A stretch of 64,000 nucleotides of DNA. Source: Megalonaias nervosa (lineage: Eukaryota; Mollusca; Bivalvia; Unionida; Unionidae). The DNA lies in assembly GCA_016617855.1 (NCBI GenBank), contig JAECUM010003293.1, positions 1 through 64,000 on the forward strand, given 5' to 3'. Of this stretch, positions 43,181-57,003 are shown in pieces (position 1 is the first letter of the stretch; each line of letters starts with the position of its first letter). The translations under genes were made by a program, and so were the position numbers. The notes under the pieces were generated by a model that saw only the letters and a list, made by a program, of their open reading frames with translations, had not been told where the DNA came from and did no database searches.

Positions 43181-45890
43181 ATGTGTGTAATAATCTGTGG
43201 AGGTCAGTATTTTGTCTACACGTTAAAATCACTCTAACTTGTGCCAGGACGGTCCTATGTGTGTGATTGAATCAGACCTAGAGCACACTTTGGTCTTCTG
43301 TGCGCCTCACATGGATGTGATTGAATCGGACCTGTGGCACAATTTGTTCTTCCGTGCGCCTCAAATGTGAACAAATTGAACCTAATAAACTACATTTCCT
43401 GCGTGTAGGGATTATACTGTTGAGGCAAATTTTAAATTTAACCTGTTACATAGGCAAAAATTTAAAGATGTTTAACCGCTTGGTTCCTGTTCAATGTGGC
43501 AAACTGTCTCATTAATGCAGATCATAGCACACTGTATTAGCGTCCAAGTAGACATGTATTTGCTAATTTTTGTTTTGGAGCAAGTCATGCATATGGAGTG
43601 AGCAAAAGTATTATTTAATGCCAACATAACGTATTTCTCAGAAAGTACATGTAACTGCCGCCCTTACTTTCAGTTTCATGCTACATCTTTCCAACGCGGT
43701 TTAAAATTGTTGGAATCTTGTGAGACATTTTCGTAGCCTTATGTTCAGCGGCATTATGAAATAAATCATTAAGGTTCTCTAGAAAGATTAACTTATTGAA
43801 AAGGCCTTTTGTATATTACTACTATGCAAATTTACAGAGAAAGTACATGCATACACCGTTTAATGGCTTACAAACAAACATACATACATTACCTTTACGC
43901 CTCACTAACGGTGAATATATTGAAAGGATACAAAAGTTGTGATATATTGCGTACAAAATGTTTTTCAACATAAATGAAATCTAGAAGCATCTTATTTATC
44001 CCAGATAGTAACAATGTCTTGTTCCTATCTCCAAGAAGGCCAAGATATGTATTGGCCTTGGCAAATTAAGACAGTTCACACGTATGCAAATTAAACCGTC
44101 AATTATTGTATCTCTACAAATATCTTCGCGTAAAGCATTGAATTACCTTTAAAGGCAACGTATCAATAGAACATTAATTAAACACATTCTATGGATTACA
44201 GAACAAGTGTAAATACATTTGAAGGAGTCAAGAACAAAACTAACATAACATAACAATCTATTTTGATTATGGTGTTTGTAACATTTAATAAATGCAAGCT
44301 ACGCAGGTCTGTCGGAAATCATTTCATAGACTGAACTGATCAACTGACATTGCGAATGAACGAATAATACAGACAACTACTGGAATAGGAAAAAAAAATG
44401 TTTGCCTGCTTTCTTGGCACGCAGAAAGAGTTGCAGAAAATTTTGAGACTTGAACAAAAATAAAGTTGTTGAGGTTCAATGGGTGTTTCGGGAACTGCAA
44501 GCTATTAACTGCTGAATGTTTCTCATATATGACTTACAGAAATACATTGTACCAGTAAGAAGTAATAAAACATGTGCTTAACTATGTAATATGCACAAAC
44601 AACAAACTAAAGCATATTAACTTTGTTTTAGTTGATATGTGTAAATATTTAACGAATGAAGTGGAAACACTGTATTGTCACGAATGGCGAGGTCAAGAGT
44701 GACAAAGAAAAGAGTTTCTACTTCACAATCACTACAACGCTTCGCAGGTCTCTCTGGAATCATTTCATATACGCGTGAAGTAGTTTCTTATATTTGCTTA
44801 AAACGCAATTTTCTTTTTATGTAGTTTTAAAAATACAAACCTTCGATTTGCATGGATTCTTTTCTCATTCGTTGTGATTGATGGCTGCATTACTACATCA
44901 AACATATGAAGTTCAGACATTTTACGATACGTTCATGACAGCTACTTTTTCGCAAAGTTGGACTGTATATATATATAATGCTTCAAATTATGTATTTTGT
45001 CACATTAATTAATATTTATACGGGAAAATGAAAATATATTTTTGCTTGTCAACGTTGCGGGTGGGGTGTGGGTGGGTATATTGCAGAAGTATTGACCAAC
45101 TGTCCAACATACTTACAAGTGTAATATAATTAAACAGCATATTTTAATTACTGTGAGATTATCTGTAAGGATCAGGTGTGCTAGTTTTATTTATATATGC
45201 ATTCAGGCATGAATTGTGAGTATTCCCTGGCATGCATTCTATTTCCGTAACAGACCCAAATTTACTATGTCGTTTAATAGCTATTTGCAATTGACGTTGA
45301 TTATTGTCTGATTTCCCCATCATTTTTGACGTGTTTATAATTATGGTAGCATGTAAATTGGCTCTTACTTTTTATTACTATATATAAGCAGGTGGTTTCA
45401 TAACAATGTGTATTATTTGCCACTGAATGTAGTTGAAGCCTGGTTTTTTGTTTGCAGTTCATTTTGATGGGTTCTTAACTGGGCCATCAATCTTTACAGA
45501 TTTTAAGATTCATTCATCCTGATGTAAGGAGCGACGGCGTGGATGAAGGGTGGGAGAGACAGATTGAAAAAAAGGAAGTTTATAATTTACAATTGGTTGA
45601 AGTTCTGACTATCCTTCGCTATGTGAAAAACATTTAACCTTAAAAGAGATAAACAACATTTCATATAAAAACTGTTACAATATCGCCGCACTTTTTAACA
45701 CAACCATTCTGTGACTCATGATAAAAAAATTATTGGATTGCGTAGTAAATTTAGTGCCAGATAAAGTCTCCGTTGTGTTCACGTCTGTTTGCCTCTCGAG
45801 TGAATTATTTGGAAATTCAACGTCAGAATTGCTACTCATTTGTCAGACCAAGGAATGTAGTACTTCGCTACATGTATGGTTAATATTTCG
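43181..45890. other. Host intergenic, no gene seen
   Basis: A small local repeat of GTGTGATTGAATCRGACCT lies at about 43,260 and 43,315. Frames are short and without motifs. Nothing else is supported. Confidence 0.5.
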
Positions 45891-45894
45891 CACC

Positions 45895-46600
45895 TACAGA
45901 TGCATCCATCGTAAACTTGTGCAAGTGGAAAGGCAGCAGACAATACAGCAGAAACCATACAGGTATCTCCTTGTAAAAGCCGGCAAAGTTATTTCCAGCA
46001 TTCTGCGGAATCGTCTTGTGTGTCTCATCAATCAAAGACTCCTATGAGAGAGCCATTATAGCTACATTGACGGGCGAGGGTAAGAGATATGAAGTTTTCA
46101 ACTCGCCAGCTCCAGGAGAAATGCCATGAACAGAACTCACAACCTGTAGACGAAATTCATCGACCCGACAAAAGCCTTTGACGCAGTCAGACGTGGAAAC
46201 TGTTGACGCAGTCAGACGTGGAGTCCTTTGGTGGATATTGGCACAATTCATGTTTGCTCCTGTTGTGGATGGCGGTGAGTCATCTGTTTCATTTACAGTC
46301 ACCAATGAAGTCAAACAAGGCTGTTATTGGCCAAAGTCCACTTCTGTTGCAAGTTCCCCGCCATTCTTACTCATACCTTCTTTGACTATAACTCTGGGAT
46401 AGACATTAGAATCCAGACCGACTGCAGACTGTTCAATCTGAGAAGACTACTGGCGATGACAATTTTACATGAAGTGACTGTTCGTAATCTGATATATGCC
46501 GACGACCGTTCCATGAATGTCAACTCTGAGTCTGACCAGAAGCTGTTACTAGTTCACTCTCCTGTAGGAGTGACTCGACATAATGTATTTTGTGGAATTT
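45895..46600 (+). mobile_element. LINE reverse-transcriptase relic, second copy
   Basis: Matches 240-1,000 of this window. It carries AGKVISSILRNRL at about 45,985, a frame-shifted KGRG-like block at about 46,070, GVLWWILAQF at about 46,220, and YADDRSMNVNSES at about 46,495 (the YxDD box). A 13-bp block is duplicated near 46,180-46,215. Several stops. Confidence 0.75.
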
Positions 46601-47970
46601 AAAGTGATAATTCAAAAGACACATACAATGTCGTGAATTAAATCCCAAATAATCCTAAATGTCATATCATAGGTCCAAAATAATGCTCTGAATGAATTAC
46701 AATAGTCTTGAATATCTTGATATGATCAAGAATTTCTTTGAATGAAATCTCCATAACACAAAGTAGTGTTTGCGTCGAAGAGTAATTAAGCCATTTGTAA
46801 TGCCAATGAATAATTTAAATAAATGATTTCTCTTAAATTATATTTGAACACAACTAAAACGATTAAACAGCCTCCTCTTACGATACCAATAAAGACTTTG
46901 TTTACAAAATCTCTAATTAATTACAAACTGTCACCTGATCTATAGCGCAAAATAATGCCCTGGAAGTATTTAAATGTGGGTCATTTCTAGTTGAACATTC
47001 CATCAAATTGTCACCAAGTTCCCTTGCAGATTAATATAAAGTCGCAAACAAGTTTAGGCCATAAAATCCTGAAAGCTATGGTAATATTTTGTTTACGAAA
47101 GACCGTAAACTTAAAGTACAATGTGCAATCATGGACAAAAATTAATCACACAATAAGATATACATGACACTGTAACCACTGGAGAGAACTTGTTGGCTAA
47201 ATAAGTTTGAACTCAACTCAAGCAATGATACTATTTTACTTCTATGCTTTATGATTGCATCGTATCAGTAATAACCCATCCATATGTCTATATTATACAT
47301 TTACAGGCATCTTTCTATGTTCACTATATGCATGATATCCCCCTACCCTCGTGCTGGTGGGATAGTCTCATATTTTAATGCTGCATAGAAGCATGACATG
47401 ACAAACTCAAACTTTAAACAGAAAATACATATCATATTAAAAATTACTTTGTCAAACATAACCCCTAGGAAGCATACATCATAATCTGTTCATACCAACA
47501 CATGCCAACAGAGAATTCTCATTACAAACATTGCATGTCAAATGTAAATGAAGTAACCGGGCCTGGCATGGACCTTAGTATTTGACCAGGATACAAGCCA
47601 TATAACTAATTAATCTGCCTTTCTTTTAGCACATTCTTAATAAAAACACACTGCTACTACCACAGCAATATCATTTCACTGCCAATAATTGTGTTTGTAA
47701 TTACAAGGTTTTTCTTGATAGCACATATATCCCCTGAATGGTTGTGTCTTTTATCTGTTATAAAACGAGTAGAAAATACTGAATGTGAATCCCTCAACGT
47801 CCAGGGTCTCTTTCAAAGCCCAACATGTATGCAACCACTACGCACCCACTAACACTTCCCATACCACTCGAAAAAGCCTTCTGTCACAAAATAAGAGACA
47901 GTTTGACACCTACCAAATATTTAACTATCTCACTAGTATAATATTGATGGCAATGCATAATATTTAGTTG
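46600..47970 (+). repeat. Dispersed repeat downstream of LINE RT, copy B
   Basis: Homologous to 1,000-2,400 over its full length, with small indels. It ends near 47,950 shortly after CTCACTAGTATAA. Noncoding. Confidence 0.7.
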
Positions 47971-48029
47971 CCGTACACCTTTTCATATTTCACGACTTTT
48001 TCCTTCACTAACAAACTGAATTAAAACAA

Positions 48030-48860
48030 CTTAAAACACCACCCTAGACATGCGTACAGAGCTCACCAACTGATATATGAAATTGTTTCGTTCTTAAACA
48101 AACACGATGAAAGGCGCAGACATTGTATAACCAGAAATCACCAATGGATGCATTTGTCAACGTATGCCATCAGTTTAACGAGTCATGATATGTCGAGGTG
48201 TCCTTGGAGAGGGCACTTAGCCCGTATTACCTAGATAATGCCTTTGACGTGCCTCTAAAATCGACTAAAGGAGCAAACTTACACATGTGAATCATTATGC
48301 TATTGAATAATGCAGCTTACTGTATTGCACTTGCATGCATCATTATGCTAATGTATAATGTAGATTATGTTATTGAGCTTGCATGGGCTAGAACACGTAG
48401 TAACAAAAACAAAAGTACATTTCTAAAGTTATCTAGGACAGTGCCTTGACATGTTTAAATCCATACAAAGAAACTGAATGATATTCAGGTGGGCTTTCTA
48501 TTTTTAAATCAAGATTAAAGCGGTTAATAAAAGTTGAAAAAAATCACAAGATCTGAATGATCTAGGAGACAAAATAAAATTGATCGTAAAATATGTTTGA
48601 AGTGGCACCTCAAGTGAGCACTCAAAATCATACGTCTCAAACATGTTGAAATCGGCAGAATTATCACGGTTAGATAAATGCGTTTGAAGGTCAAATGCAG
48701 CTTGAGTGAAACGAGTGATGTATGTAAATGCACGAAACGTTTGAACGGATTAAATAGCTCGAGAAAATATATTTACCATAATTGAAGTTAAGAACTGAAC
48801 CTTTACTAGACGAATGGAGCAGGGTCTTGCTGTAAAACACTCGTAGATTTGTTTTCCTAG
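48030..48860 (+). repeat. Dispersed noncoding repeat, copy B
   Basis: Second copy of 41,900-42,670. It ends just before the left arm of the Polinton 3 palindrome at 48,872. Confidence 0.6.
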
Positions 48861-49519
48861 AAATTTCAGAATAACACTATGCAAATAAAGTCGCATTTGA
48901 TAATTTCCTTCTGATGTAGCCTTTCAAGATCTTGGGAGTAGTATTAGCTATTATAAACTATTTGGCTTCAAAATTATAGATTAAACAAGCTTAAACAACA
49001 TCTTGTTGGATTTAAGGTTCCGTCCTACCACACTCTACCACATTCAAGTATATGCAAAATTGCCTATAGAGAATAGGCTAAGGGGTTAAGTTGTAGACAA
49101 ATACATTTCGCTTAATACCAACTTATTTCGATGTTTTGAAAACCCTGTTTATTTCACTATGAACAAAAAGTTTTCTAATGATAGATTGCGTTATGTGGTC
49201 CGCACTGCTCAGATAGTGACGTAATATGGTCAATGAATTAATCGCAAAACTGAAAGTGACATCAGTCCTCTTATCTGTGAGTAGGTACGCACTGGAATAT
49301 GGAATAGTGTCCAAACGCCTTAACAATCATATATGCCTCTCATATGTCCCTTCATGCTACGCACGTAATTTCTAGGTCTTTTGTGCCTGTTCGAGTAGTA
49401 TATGGGGCCACTTTAGCGACAAATGGGACTTTAACATGGGGAAAATTGGGCCTGTATAGCGTCAAAAAATATTGGGTCTTTATAGCGTCAAAAAATAGTG
49501 GGTCTGTTGAGCTACAAGG

Positions 49520-50350
49520 GAAATGGAACAGGTAGGGTGAAGTCACGGTACTGGACACTTATAACAATGTGGCAAGTGGCTGACCTGAATACGTGCGGCT
49601 ACCTAGGCAGGGACAAATACAATAGAGACATACACATAGAACCATGGTTAGAGACAGGGACTTATACAACATTACATATATAGCCTCACGTAGACTTCTA
49701 TGTTAAATTTGGTAATTTGCACTATAGCCTCAAAATTTATAGCCTCACGTAGACTTCTATGTTAAATTTGGTCTTTTTCACTATAGCCTCAAGATATATT
49801 GCCTCACGTAGACCGTAAAGTTAATTTTGGTCAGTTGTACAGTAGCCTCAAAATGTATAGCCTCACGTAGACTTCTATGTTAAATTTGGTCGTTTGCACT
49901 ATAGCCTCAAGATTTATAGAACACGTAGACTTCTATGTTAAATTTGGTCTTTTTCACTATAGCCTCAAGATTTATAGCCTCACGTAGACTTCTATCTTAA
50001 ATTTGGTTGTTGCACTATAGCCTCAAAATTTATAGCCTCACGTAGACCGTAATTTTAATTTTGGTCAGTTGTACAGTAGCCTCAAAATTTATAGCCTCAT
50101 GTAGACCGTAATGTTAAATTTGGTCGTTTGCACTATAGCCTCAAATTTTATAGACCGTATACGTATTATAGATTAAGATTGGGGCGATATAGCCTCACAT
50201 TTTATAGAACACTATATATAAGATTGGGACTGTAGAGTGACAATAGGAATGGAACAGGTAGGGTGACGTCACGGTACTGGACACTTGTAACAATGTAGCA
50301 AGTGGCTGATCTGAATACGCGTGGCTACCACTCTAGGTAGAGACAAACAC
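49520..50350 (+). repeat. TIR of Polinton 3 with about 62-bp satellite (left)
   Basis: A block GTCACGGTACTGGACACTT occurs at about 49,542 and 50,267. Between the copies lie about eight units of roughly 62 bp with TATAGCCTCACGTAGACTTC and a GGTC(GTTTGC/TTTTTC/AGTTGT)AC variable part. Unit types alternate (ACTTCTATG versus ACCGTAATG), a higher-order pattern. The block is homologous to 13,325-13,410 in Polinton 2. Confidence 0.85.
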
Positions 50351-50897
50351 AATAGACAGAGAGAGAGACATATGCTAATACAAGCCCGAGATTTATATAT
50401 AAAGCATTACCTAGACCTGCAATTATGTTGGCGATGTTCATAAATTTGCATAACTGTAATGGTGCTATAAATAGCTATAATGAAGGAAAAGACCAATGCC
50501 AAAAGGATGTGACTAAAAGTAATGCTAAAATTACTAAATTGTCCCAGAATTTAACGGAGACTAAACATGTCCCTGAACATTAGGTTACAATGGTTTAGAC
50601 TAAAATGGATAAACCTAGTAACTATTTATAGTCTCAACTTGTGTGACGATCGTGAATAAACACTCATGTATCTATTTATAATTACAACCTGTGGAAAACC
50701 CAGGTCTATATCTATAGTCTCAAACTTTCCAGCTTCAATGACGTCACTTTACTCAACACTAGAGGAATAATGGCAACAGCCGAACAAGAAAGCGAATCAC
50801 ATTTTTCATTTAGACCTAGTATCTATTTATATCTACAACCTGTGGAAAACCCCAGTCTATTCTTATACCCTGAAAATTTCTAGCTTCAGTGACGTCA
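50264..50897. promoter_or_regulatory. CRE-type TGACGTCA palindromes in the Polinton 3 end
   Basis: Exact TGACGTCA at 50,264-50,271, 50,739-50,746 and 50,890-50,897, mirrored in the right arm. The same octamer lies in both TIRs of Polinton 2 and before the 14,150 gene. It could be an ATF/CREB-type enhancer or a binding site for an element protein. Confidence 0.5.
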
Positions 50898-51030
50898 CTG
50901 AACTGGCCGACCTGAATACGCGATACTATAGGTAGGTAGGTAAGTAGGTAGGTGAAATGAATTTGATATGGATAAAGGCAGTTTGATAGGGACAAAGACC
51001 AATACACACACAGAAGAAAGGGAGAAAAAA
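50351..51030 (+). repeat. Sub-terminal region of Polinton 3, left
   Basis: Noncoding. A block with CTGTGGAAAACCCAGGTCTA and TATAGTCTCAAACT-type lines is repeated two or three times (50,690-50,890). It is mirrored at 59,150-59,930. No gene seen. Confidence 0.7.
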
Positions 51031-51039
51031 AAAATCAAT

Positions 51040-51212
51040 ATATACTATCCAAGCAAACAAATGAGAACGCATAAAACACTTATACGTATACTATCCAAAC
51101 AAGTGAACATGAACGCATAAAACATACCCATATATACTATCCACACAAACGAATGAGAATGCATAAAATATAACATATTTACTATCCACACAAACGAACG
51201 CGTATGCATAAA

Positions 51213-51243
<31 letters not shown>

Positions 51244-51600
51244 CTATCCACACAAACGGGAAGAGAAGAAAACACATACCATATTTACGATCTACACAAA
51301 CGGACGCGAACGCATAAAACACACACACATTATACTATCCACACAAAAAGGAAGAGAAGAAAAACACACACACTATACTATCCACACAAATGAACGTGAA
51401 TGCATACAACACACTATACTATCCACACAAACGTACGCGAACGCATACAAAACACACACCATATATACTATCCACACAAACGGAAGTGAACGCATAAAAC
51501 ACGCACTCTACTATTCACACAAATGAAGGAAGAGAAGACAAAACACCATATCAACTATCCACACAAACGTACGTGGATGCATTCAAACACACACATACGC
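51040..51600 (-). repeat. Minisatellite (GTTTGTGTGGATAGTA unit), left arm
   Basis: About ten to twelve units of 42-58 bp. On the minus strand each has CGTTTGTGTGGATAGTATA and TTTTATGCGTTC with variable spacers. Mirrored at 58,450-59,110 and related to 31,490-31,755. Confidence 0.9.
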
Positions 51601-51927
51601 ACACACACACATCAGTAAATGAGTGAAGGGTTAATATTCATTTTGCCTCAATTAATGAAAACTCAAAATCCCTTTTTTAACTCATGACATACGTGTGTAA
51701 GTGCGTGAGTGTAGGCCCTTTATCGTTCTAAAAAATCAAAACTAGCAAACACTTATGTTTTTTTCTGTCTGGTCTATTCTGGTACAAATTTTTCAATCCA
51801 ATGTCACAACACAACACAACTTTAAAACGTTCATAGATTTATTCTGTCTTTTTTGTTCACTCTCTCTGTTTTCTGAATTTCTTCACTGTCACAGTGTTTT
51901 CTCCTCCTCTTCTTTCTCACCTTTTTC

Positions 51928-53150
<1,223 letters not shown>

Positions 53151-53151
53151 T

Positions 53152-53843
53152 TCAGTCAAAAATTTTATCGAGACCTATACGATATCGCGAACGAGGTTCA
53201 TGTAAATTTATCGTGATAAATCCGTGTGTGGAAGCTTGAACTTTTGAGAAGAAAGTTTTGAATTTAATCATATCCATATCCCCTGAACACCAAGTCTGAT
53301 GAATATTTCGCAGAGTATGTGTATCGACTCCATTAAACACAACCAGAGGATTGCAGTTATCTCTGATCACTTTAGGTATTTGTGTTTATCGCTGAGTAAC
53401 ATTTATAATATCAGTGTTTTGTGTCTAACTCGTGAGAATATCCTAGCTGGGTTTGTTTGTCTGTCCAGCATAACATCATCGTATACTACGAGCTTATTAA
53501 TACATACATCGAGATCATCCACAGATGGAGCTTCATCAATATCGGTGATAAAATCAACAATATCATTATCATCATCCAATGACTCCGTCGTCGCCAACGA
53601 CTTCGCTTCTTCATTAAAATCTTTAAGCACATCGTAGCATCGCTGATCATCTACGGATGGCGCAAACAAATACAACTTACCCCACTTTAGCCATCTCATT
53701 ATCAGATCAAGCAATAATTGCGTCTTACCTGACCCACATGGACCTATTATAATTGCTCTGATAGAATTTGGTAATCCTGCATGATGCTTGATTGGCTCTT
53801 GCTTTCGTGTCGCTGAGAAATCAATGACATAATTGTTGTACAA
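53152..53843 (-). pseudogene. Packaging ATPase of Polinton 3
   Basis: From 53,843 down. Walker A IIIGPCGSGKTQLLLDLIMR is intact at about 53,755-53,700. LYLFAPSVDDQRCYDVLKDF, acidic DDDNDIVDFITDIDEAP, Walker B LVVYDDVMLDRQ at about 53,480, then a frameshift at about 53,400, then VIRDNCNPLVVFNGVDTHTL and a stop at 53,152. About 220 residues, normal for the family. The sole break is one frameshift, so the copy is younger than Polinton 1. The start codon is not ATG in the visible frame (TTG); a start further upstream is possible. Confidence 0.85.
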
Positions 53844-53998
53844 ATATAATCAATGATATGAATTTATATTGTGTTCGATGCAGAGCATCCACCCCACCAG
53901 TAGATTAACGACAACGATAATAAAAAGAAAATAGCAAGCGTGCACTTACAGGCAAGTGTGTGAAATGTGGTACAAGCAAATACAAATTTATTTCGTAG

Positions 53999-54379
53999 AT
54001 GACGAAGTCATCGTCGAAGACAGGTGGTGATATCGTTACTTCGCTGGGAAAATTACCAGGAACTTCGTGGGCCAAATACCCAGGAGAAAAACATCTTTTT
54101 GGATATAATTATTGTGGTCCTGGAACCTGACTTGATATCCGACTTGACGAATGAGAGCAACCAAGACCTGGAGAGTATCCAATAAACGCAATAGATCAAG
54201 CGTGTCACGTTCATGATGTTGCGTATAAAAACAAAGATTTACAACAACGTCACCTCGCAGATGTGACGTTGATTCAAGCGCTGAATTCTACAAAAAGTAA
54301 ATCTCTCAGGGATAAACTTGCTAGCTTCCTAGTAAAATCTGCGATGAAAGGTAAACTAGTGTTACGGGCAGGTAATTAA
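53999..54379 (+). pseudogene. Phospholipase-A2-like protein (parvovirus VP1-type domain)
   Basis: ATG at 53,999. A YNYCGPGT calcium-loop-like segment is followed, after two in-frame TGA codons, by NAIDQACHVHDVAYKNKDLQ, the His-Asp catalytic motif (HD-x2-Y), then a helix HLADVTLIQALNSTKS. Domains of this type in parvovirus capsids and in several invertebrate Polintons open endosomal membranes during entry. Here it is next to the integrase, divergent from the ATPase. Both stops are TGA. Confidence 0.75.
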
Positions 54380-54397
54380 TCACAGATAACTATAATA

Positions 54398-55378
54398 ATG
54401 GAATCGGTTTATTATAGTCCAAGAGGATATTGGAGGGGCAGAGCAGCTATTAATAAACTTGCTGAAGCAGCAAAATTTTCACGTGCTGTTGCTGCACCGT
54501 GGTTAGCACGACAGGCAATATGGCAAATCTATCTACATCCGCCTAAAAAAATTCAACACGCACATTTTGATGTCAGTACTCCCAATGAAGTTCATCAAAC
54601 AGATATTTTGTTTTTACGACACGATACTATTAAAACACGTAGACGTCGTTCACGCACATACAAATGCGCATTAACGGTTGTTCACGTTGCAAGTAGGTAT
54701 AAAGAAGCAGAACCACTATCAACTAAAACAGCATCTGAAGTTGCATCCGCGTTTGAATGAATTTATCAACGCGGACCCTTGCAATGGCCACAACAATTAC
54801 AGGTTAATCCTGGCAAAGAATTTCTTCGTGCAGTATCGTCGTTGATGAAGCAACATAATGTCAAAATCAGACGAGGACATACCGCAATTCATCGCAATCA
54901 GGCAATCGTTGAACGATTTAATCGAACACTTGCTGAGAGATTATTTGGATACCAGTACGGGAAGGAAATAATTCAGGCAGATACGAGATCTCGAGATAGG
55001 GTTGCAAGATTACTAGGTGTGATAGCTGCGTTAAATAATGATATTACTCGTGGAACTTCCATGACGCCCACAGTCGCGATTACAAAAAAAAAAAAAAAAA
55101 TTATACCTGTACAATGACGTGATTTTTCGAAACAACCAGTGTTTGGTAATGTGACTGTCAGATATTTATATGAACCCTTTGAACTTGAAGGGGGTAGAAA
55201 AAGAGCAACTGATCCTATCTGGAGTGTAACCACACATACAATTTCCAGCGTAGTAAGATCAATGGGTAGACCTGCAATCTACATACTAGATTCAACTGCT
55301 CCTCAACGTGGATTTGTACGTGAACAATTGCAAGTAATTCATGAAGACACACAATTACCACCGCGTTCACTTCTGTGA
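54398..55378 (+). pseudogene. Retroviral-type integrase of Polinton 3
   Basis: One frame from ATG at 54,398 to TGA at 55,376, broken only by two in-frame TGA codons (54,758 and 55,115). MESVYYSPRGYWRGRAAINK, then the rve core: first Asp in VHQTDILFL, then LQVNPGKEFLRAV, where Asn stands where the second catalytic Asp is expected, and Glu in QAIVERFNRTLAERL. A run of 17 A at 55,083-55,099 encodes KKKKK. The C-terminal half has PVFGNVTVRYLYEPFEL, an SH3/chromo-like tail. Of a different lineage from the Polinton 2 integrase. Confidence 0.85.
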
Positions 55379-56671
55379 ACTGGCGCCCCTACGTCGATTG
55401 CATTCAAGACAGGTCAGCATCACATTTTCGCGTGTGTGATCAAGACTACTATTAATTCTGTCCACGGTAAATTGTATTGAATTATTATTCGAATACTGCC
55501 ACAACATATTACAGTTACAACTTGTACAGTGATTATTCTGTCGTTGTTTCAGTGTCATTATAAATTCAACGTCGAGATCAAAATCGCGGTTATATCTTTT
55601 TTTTTGTCAGATTGTCGATAGCCAAATAATTTTTTTTCTTGATGACAATGACGTTGTTATTTACATCATCAGTGATTTCTTTGGTTATTGCGCAATCCAT
55701 AATAACCCTGTGCAACTGAGATATTTTTTTAACTCGAGATACTGCGAGAATAACTAAATTTGACCATTCGATCCGATCATCAATAATCCAAATATTTGTA
55801 TCAGAAATAGTTAATCCTTGTGATGAATGAATCGTTATAGCGTATCCTAACGTCCATGGAGATTTATCCATCGTTAACGCGCTCGTAACAACACTGACAG
55901 ATACGGCGACAATATCATTACCTACAAGTTTTTGTTTCCCATTAGTTCCTGGAATTTCAACTTCGATATTTTGTTTTCGTGTATCTCCTAGGCGATAACA
56001 CAGTGGTACAGGTACATTTGAAAACCTTCATTTGTGTTTAGATAATAATTGTTCTTGCAGTGTATCTCTGACTATCTTTCTACTTGCAACTATCAAATCA
56101 ACTGGGTTCCATAAATTCCAGAAATCATTCACGGGACTTTCTGGAATTACCCCACGCATTATTTCGCACTGTATTCTGTCTGGCTGCAGTCTGCTGAACT
56201 GTTTTAATTCTTTCAGAGGTTCATCAATAGCTCTATGATCATCATCTATTTCTTCGTAATAATCTACAAACGTGCATAAGCATTCGTGTGGAAATTGTCC
56301 AACAAATGGTGGTGGTTGACCATGATCGCCACACTTTATCACAACCGTATTCTTTGATAACAGCCACGTAAGAAACATTTTAAATGCTTCCAATGACACC
56401 GTATTAATGTCATCGCAGATAATATTTACAAGAACATATTTCTCACCCATCCGCGATGGAGTCCATGCGTCTCCGCACCATGGGGAAAAACATTATGATA
56501 CGTCTGTGATTTTACCCCTCGTTCGTTCACTTCTCTGGTGAGTGTGTGTGTGGGCGTCAGCACAATCATATCTGTGTTTCTAAATAATTCAATCGCTCGT
56601 GTTGTTTTACCAGAACCACCACACCCATTAAGATAAACGGTTTTATGCCTAGTTATGTTTTTTTGCGCCAT
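55367..56671 (-). pseudogene. SF1 helicase with C-terminal HNH domain, 5'-truncated
   Basis: From 56,671 down. Walker A LNGCGGSGKTTRAIELF at about 56,632; VLTPTHTLTREVN; Walker B NIICDDIN at about 56,425; motif III VIKCGDHGQPPP at about 56,340; then, after breaks, YAITIHSSQGLTI at about 55,845 and AVSRVKK at about 55,745 (motifs V-VI), typical of Pif1/RecD-like helicases. After an A-rich slip at 55,600 the HNH/zinc part follows: HCTSCNCNMLW, then FTVDRINSSLDHTRENV and CLECNRRRG, ending 55,367. The N-terminus is cut by the palindrome junction at 56,662-56,671; the apparent start MAQKN uses junction bases. Confidence 0.8.
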
Positions 56672-57003
56672 CCGTAGATGATCAGCGATGCTACGATGTG
56701 CTTAAAGATTTTAATGAAGAAGCGAAGTCGTTGGCGACGACGGAGTCATTGGATGATGATAATGATATTGTTGATTTTATCACCGATATTGATGAAGCTC
56801 CATCTGTGGATGATCTCGATGCATGTATTAATAAGCTCGTAGTATACGATGATGTTATGCTGGACAGACAAAGAAACCCAGCTAGGATATTCTCACGAGG
56901 TAGACACAAAATCACTGATATTATATATGTTACCCAGCGATATACACAAATACCTAAAGTGAACCACAACGAGTGTGTGTACGACGCGCAAACGAATATA
57001 TGA
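56662..57003 (+). pseudogene. Packaging ATPase fragment in right arm
   Basis: Mirror copy of 53,669-53,370: CYDVLKDF through LDACINKLVVYDDVMLDRQR and IIYVTQRYTQIPKV, in one open frame without the frameshift of the left copy. It lacks the Walker A half (unique to the centre) and the last 70 codons, removed by a deletion of about 265 bp after CCTAAAGTG. Confidence 0.85.

Noticed and set aside
49676..50215. CRISPR-like array
   Set aside because: Units are contiguous tandem repeats without unique spacers, in eukaryotic DNA and within a transposon end.
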